Assembly: GCF_001713455.1 (NCBI RefSeq)
Contig: NZ_CP016464.1
Location: forward strand, 2,094,001-2,158,000
Reading direction: 5' to 3'
Origin: Bosea sp. RAC05
GTDB taxonomy: Bacteria; Pseudomonadota; Alphaproteobacteria; Rhizobiales; Beijerinckiaceae
DNA: 64,000 nt
Shown here: positions 61,660 through 64,000 of the stretch, in pieces
Numbering within the stretch: the first letter of the stretch is position 1
How the letters are laid out: each line of letters begins with the position of its first letter
Notes under the pieces: model-generated
What the model saw: only the letters and a program-made list of their open reading frames with translations
Told to the model about the DNA's origin: nothing
Database searches by the model: none
Program-made: the position numbers and the translations under genes

Positions 61660-62496
61660 TCAGGAAGCGCGCAGCCCGAGGCGGGCACGCGCCACGGCAG
61701 GCGTGGCGGGGCGCCCATCATGACGCGCGATCAGCTCGGCGGCGATCGAAACGAGTTCCGCATTGCCGCTGGCGAGCCTGTCCTTGCTGACGCGGATATT
61801 GTCTTCCAGGCCGGTGCGGACCGCATCGGCGCCGCGCGCCAGCGCCCAGCCCATCACCCGGGCCTGCTCCCGCCCGATGCCGGCCGCGGTCCAGGTCGCC
61901 CCGGGGATCACGCGGCGCGTCTCCTCGAGCAGGATGTCGAGCAGCCGCTCGTCAGCCGGCATGGCGTTCTGAACGCCCATGACGAACTGGACATGGGGCT
62001 GGGCACGCATGAGCCCGGCGTCGATCAGGCGGCTCGCGCCATGGATGTGAGAGAGGTCGAAGATCTCGATCTCCGGCGCGATGTCGAACGCCTTCATGCG
62101 GGTCGCCAGATCGACGACCAGCGTGGCGTGGTTCTCGTAGACGATCGTGGGGAAGTTCACCGAGCCGGTCGACAGGGACGCCATGTCCGGCCGGTGGACC
62201 AGGGAGAGGCCGCGCGCCGCGGGATCGCGCCCGCGCCCGCCCGTCGAGAACTGCACGATCATGCCGGGGCAGTGCTTGCGCACGCCCTCCTGCACGGCGG
62301 CGAAGCGGTCCGGATCCGAGGACGGGCTCTCGTCGTCGTTGCGCACATGAATGTGGACGAGGCTCGCCCCGGCCTCGAAGGCGGCGTGAGTGGACTCGAT
62401 CTGCTCCGAGGGCAGCACCGGCAGCGCCGGATTGTCCTTCTTGCGCGGCACGGAACCGGTTATGGCGACGGCGATGACGACGGGGCGCATGGTCAT
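61660..62496 (-). CDS. BKACE family (beta-keto acid cleavage) enzyme, DUF849
   Basis: A 278-residue TIM-barrel enzyme of the BKACE/Kce family, which splits a beta-keto acid with acetyl-CoA into acetoacetate and a shorter acyl-CoA. Zinc ligands are the histidines in SLVHIHVRNDD and a C-terminal Glu; other motifs are VAITGSVPRKKDNPALPVLP, VQFSTGGRGRDPAARG, GSVNFPTIVYENH and VGLE-like VRTGLEDNIRVSKD. The first of two ATGs (62496) is used. It lies between benD and benE, so beta-ketoadipate, the end product of this pathway, is the natural candidate substrate. Confidence 0.9.
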   Translation of the reverse strand: MTMRPVVIAVAITGSVPRKKDNPALPVLPSEQIESTHAAFEAGASLVHIHVRNDDESPSSDPDRFAAVQEGVRKHCPGMIVQFSTGGRGRDPAARGLSLVHRPDMASLSTGSVNFPTIVYENHATLVVDLATRMKAFDIAPEIEIFDLSHIHGASRLIDAGLMRAQPHVQFVMGVQNAMPADERLLDILLEETRRVIPGATWTAAGIGREQARVMGWALARGADAVRTGLEDNIRVSKDRLASGNAELVSIAAELIARHDGRPATPAVARARLGLRAS

Positions 62497-62513
62497 TGTC
62501 TCTCGTTGCCGGC

Positions 62514-63308
62514 TCAGCCCTGGTCGCCACCGCCCACCGGCAGCACCGTGCCCGTGATGTAGGAGGCGGCGTCGGAGGCGAGGAACAGAATCGCCGCAGC
62601 CATCTCCCGCAGCAGACCATAGCGTTTCATGTGGCTCGACTGCACCGTCTGGTCGACGACCTGCTGCATCCAGCGCTTGTCCTGCTCGGTCAGCGGATCG
62701 GTGCCGCGCGGCACCTTGCGCGGCGGCGCCGTCGTGCCGCCCGGCGCCACGGCGTTGACGCGGATGTTCTTGCCGCCGACCTCGAAGGCCAGCGAAGCGG
62801 TGAGCGCGTTCACCGCGCCCTTGGCGGCGGAATAGGGCACGCGGTTGATGCCCTTGGTCGCGATCGACGAGACGTTGACGATCGCGCCCCGCCCCTGCTC
62901 GAGCATGTAGGGCAGCACGGCGCGGCAGCCCCAGAGCGTCGGAAACAGCGAGCGGGAAATCTCGGCCTCGATCTGGCGCTCGTCGAAGCGCTCGAACGGG
63001 CGCATCCAGATCGCGCCGCCCACATTGGTGATCAGCACGTCGATGGCGCCATAGGTCCGCTGCGCCTTGTCCATCACCTGCTGGTTGCCGCTCCAGGTTT
63101 CCAGGTCGGCCGTCATGGCGATGGCCTGGCCGCCGTCCTCGACGATCCGCTTCGCCACCTCCTCGACGAGAGGAGAGCGGTCGACGAGCAGAAGGCGCGC
63201 GCCTTCCCGCGCCGCCATCACGGCGACCTGCTCCCCGATGCCCTGGGCCGCCCCTGTCACGACCATGCTCTTGCCGGCGAAACGCGGCGTCGTCGCTTGC
63301 AGGGTCAC
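62514..63308 (-). CDS. benD: 1,6-dihydroxycyclohexa-2,4-diene-1-carboxylate dehydrogenase
   Basis: A 264-residue short-chain dehydrogenase making catechol and CO2 from benzoate cis-diol. Rossmann motif VVTGAAQGIGEQVAVMAARE, LVDRS after beta-2 (NAD), NVSSIATKGINRVPYSAAKG catalytic Ser/Tyr/Lys. ITNVGGAIWMRPFERFDERQ and the C-terminal ITGTVLPVGGGDQG match BenD/XylL. The start is GTG at 63308, overlapping the benC stop (GTGA), so the two are co-translated. Confidence 0.95.
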   Translation of the reverse strand: MTLQATTPRFAGKSMVVTGAAQGIGEQVAVMAAREGARLLLVDRSPLVEEVAKRIVEDGGQAIAMTADLETWSGNQQVMDKAQRTYGAIDVLITNVGGAIWMRPFERFDERQIEAEISRSLFPTLWGCRAVLPYMLEQGRGAIVNVSSIATKGINRVPYSAAKGAVNALTASLAFEVGGKNIRVNAVAPGGTTAPPRKVPRGTDPLTEQDKRWMQQVVDQTVQSSHMKRYGLLREMAAAILFLASDAASYITGTVLPVGGGDQG

Positions 63309-64000
63309 TTGCCGGCCTCCGAGGGAGAGAACTTCTCGAAATGGAAGCTCGCGGGGCTGATGGCCCGGGTGTCGAGATAGCTTCGGACGGCGTCGACCAT
63401 CGGCGGCGGCCCGCAGAGATAGATATCGACATCGCCGCCATGCAGCGCCGCATCGGGCAGGTGGTGCGTGACGTAGCCCTTGCGCGGATGATCGCTCGCA
63501 GCGTCGGCGACCACGGTCGCGAAGGTGAAGCCCGGAATCGCTTTGGCGAAGGCGTGGAGCTTGTCGACCTCGACGAGGTCGGCGTCGTTGGTCACGCCAT
63601 AGATCATGTGGACCGGCTGCTGCGTGCCCGACGCCTGCAGGACCTCCAGCATCGCGAGAAAGGGGGCCAGGCCCGTGCCGCCCGCCAGGAACAGCACGGG
63701 GCGCTTCACCTCGCGCAGGTAGAACGACCCGATCGGCCCGGTGATGGTCAGCGCGTCCCCGGGGCCGGCTCTTTCGGCCAGATAGGACGACATCAGGCCG
63801 CCCGGGATGTTGCGGACGAGGAACTCGACCGCGCCGGCCTTCGGCATCGACGAGAACGAATAGGAGCGTGTCTGCGTCGTACCCGGCACGGAGACGTTGA
63901 CGTACTGGCCGGGCAGGAAGGACAGCGCGGCCTTGTCCTGTAGCGCGACCGTGAACCCGATCGTGGTCGGCGAGAGCTTGCGCGCCTCGACCATGGTGGC
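63305..64000 (-). CDS. benC: benzoate 1,2-dioxygenase electron-transfer component (5' part outside the window)
   Basis: The C-terminal 231 residues of BenC, the reductase that passes electrons from NADH to the benzoate dioxygenase BenAB. Visible: FAD-binding domain with LPGQYVNVSVPGTTQTRSYS and NIPGGLMSSYLAERAGPGD, and the NAD domain VLFLAGGTGLAPFLAMLEVL with IYLCGPPPMVDAVRSYL. The N-terminal 2Fe-2S ferredoxin domain lies beyond the right edge; the frame stays open to base 64000. benA and benB are expected upstream of it. Confidence 0.95.
   Translation of the reverse strand, partial: ATMVEARKLSPTTIGFTVALQDKAALSFLPGQYVNVSVPGTTQTRSYSFSSMPKAGAVEFLVRNIPGGLMSSYLAERAGPGDALTITGPIGSFYLREVKRPVLFLAGGTGLAPFLAMLEVLQASGTQQPVHMIYGVTNDADLVEVDKLHAFAKAIPGFTFATVVADAASDHPRKGYVTHHLPDAALHGGDVDIYLCGPPPMVDAVRSYLDTRAISPASFHFEKFSPSEAGK

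Noticed and set aside
60022..62562. An 846-codon open frame on the plus strand
   Set aside because: It lies opposite benE, the BKACE gene and the binding-protein gene, is composed of Arg/Gly/Asp/His-rich sequence with no fold, and is a GC-bias shadow of those genes.

Overview
The window looks like a chromosomal segment of a GC-rich alphaproteobacterium of the order Hyphomicrobiales (Rhizobiales), most likely Bosea or a close relative. The case rests on uniformly high GC, typical rhizobial gene pairs (cysS-cimA, psd-pssA, maf and yacG), the rhizobial DUF2865 and CVTSRGSC-type secreted proteins, and an unusually high density of solute-binding-protein transporters. This is inference from protein recognition; no 16S or other marker RNA is present. 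I see no rRNA, tRNA, IS element, prophage or CRISPR array.

Layout. 1-8.0 kb: mixed genes (MHS-type permease cut by the window edge, DUF2865 protein, purC, an orphan TRAP binding protein with a MarR regulator, a degenerate fumarylacetoacetase-like protein, CreA, small secreted and membrane proteins). 8.3-22.2 kb: housekeeping (cysS, cimA, an Atm1-type exporter, a P450, psd, pssA, maf, yacG). Three genes (DUF427, a BciA-like reductase and an SDR) sit between maf and yacG. 23-27 kb: a divergent arsenic locus (ArsR-ArsC fusion and a second ArsC on one side; GAPDH and ArsJ on the other) around a control region with two palindromes. 27.8-35.6 kb: an arginine/ornithine module (AsnC regulator, arginase, ornithine cyclodeaminase, RpiR regulator, HisJQMP-type transporter with an embedded AstE-like deacylase). 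35.7-44.1 kb: a LacI-controlled glycoside module (GH2 beta-glucuronidase-like enzyme, DctPQM TRAP transporter, GH31 enzyme). 44.1-47.2 kb: accessory genes (PAS protein, heme-type membrane protein, Tat-exported intradiol-fold protein, LysR remnant). 47.3-53.9 kb: a second LacI-controlled sugar module (ABC transporter, a protein of unknown family and a TIM-barrel/cupin fusion). 54-64 kb: a lipocalin, then a long minus-strand benzoate/beta-ketoadipate operon (benC, benD, a BKACE enzyme, benE, a LIV-type ABC transporter, pcaD) running off the right edge.

How the genes work together. Most of the right half is a set of catabolic modules, each pairing an importer with one or more enzymes and a local regulator. 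A stem-loop follows every one of the five solute-binding-protein genes. The most interesting proposals are a BKACE enzyme inside a benzoate operon, possibly bypassing PcaIJ/PcaF; an opine-catabolism-like arginine module with an AstE-like deacylase in place of opine oxidases; and several enzyme homologues that have lost expected catalytic residues.
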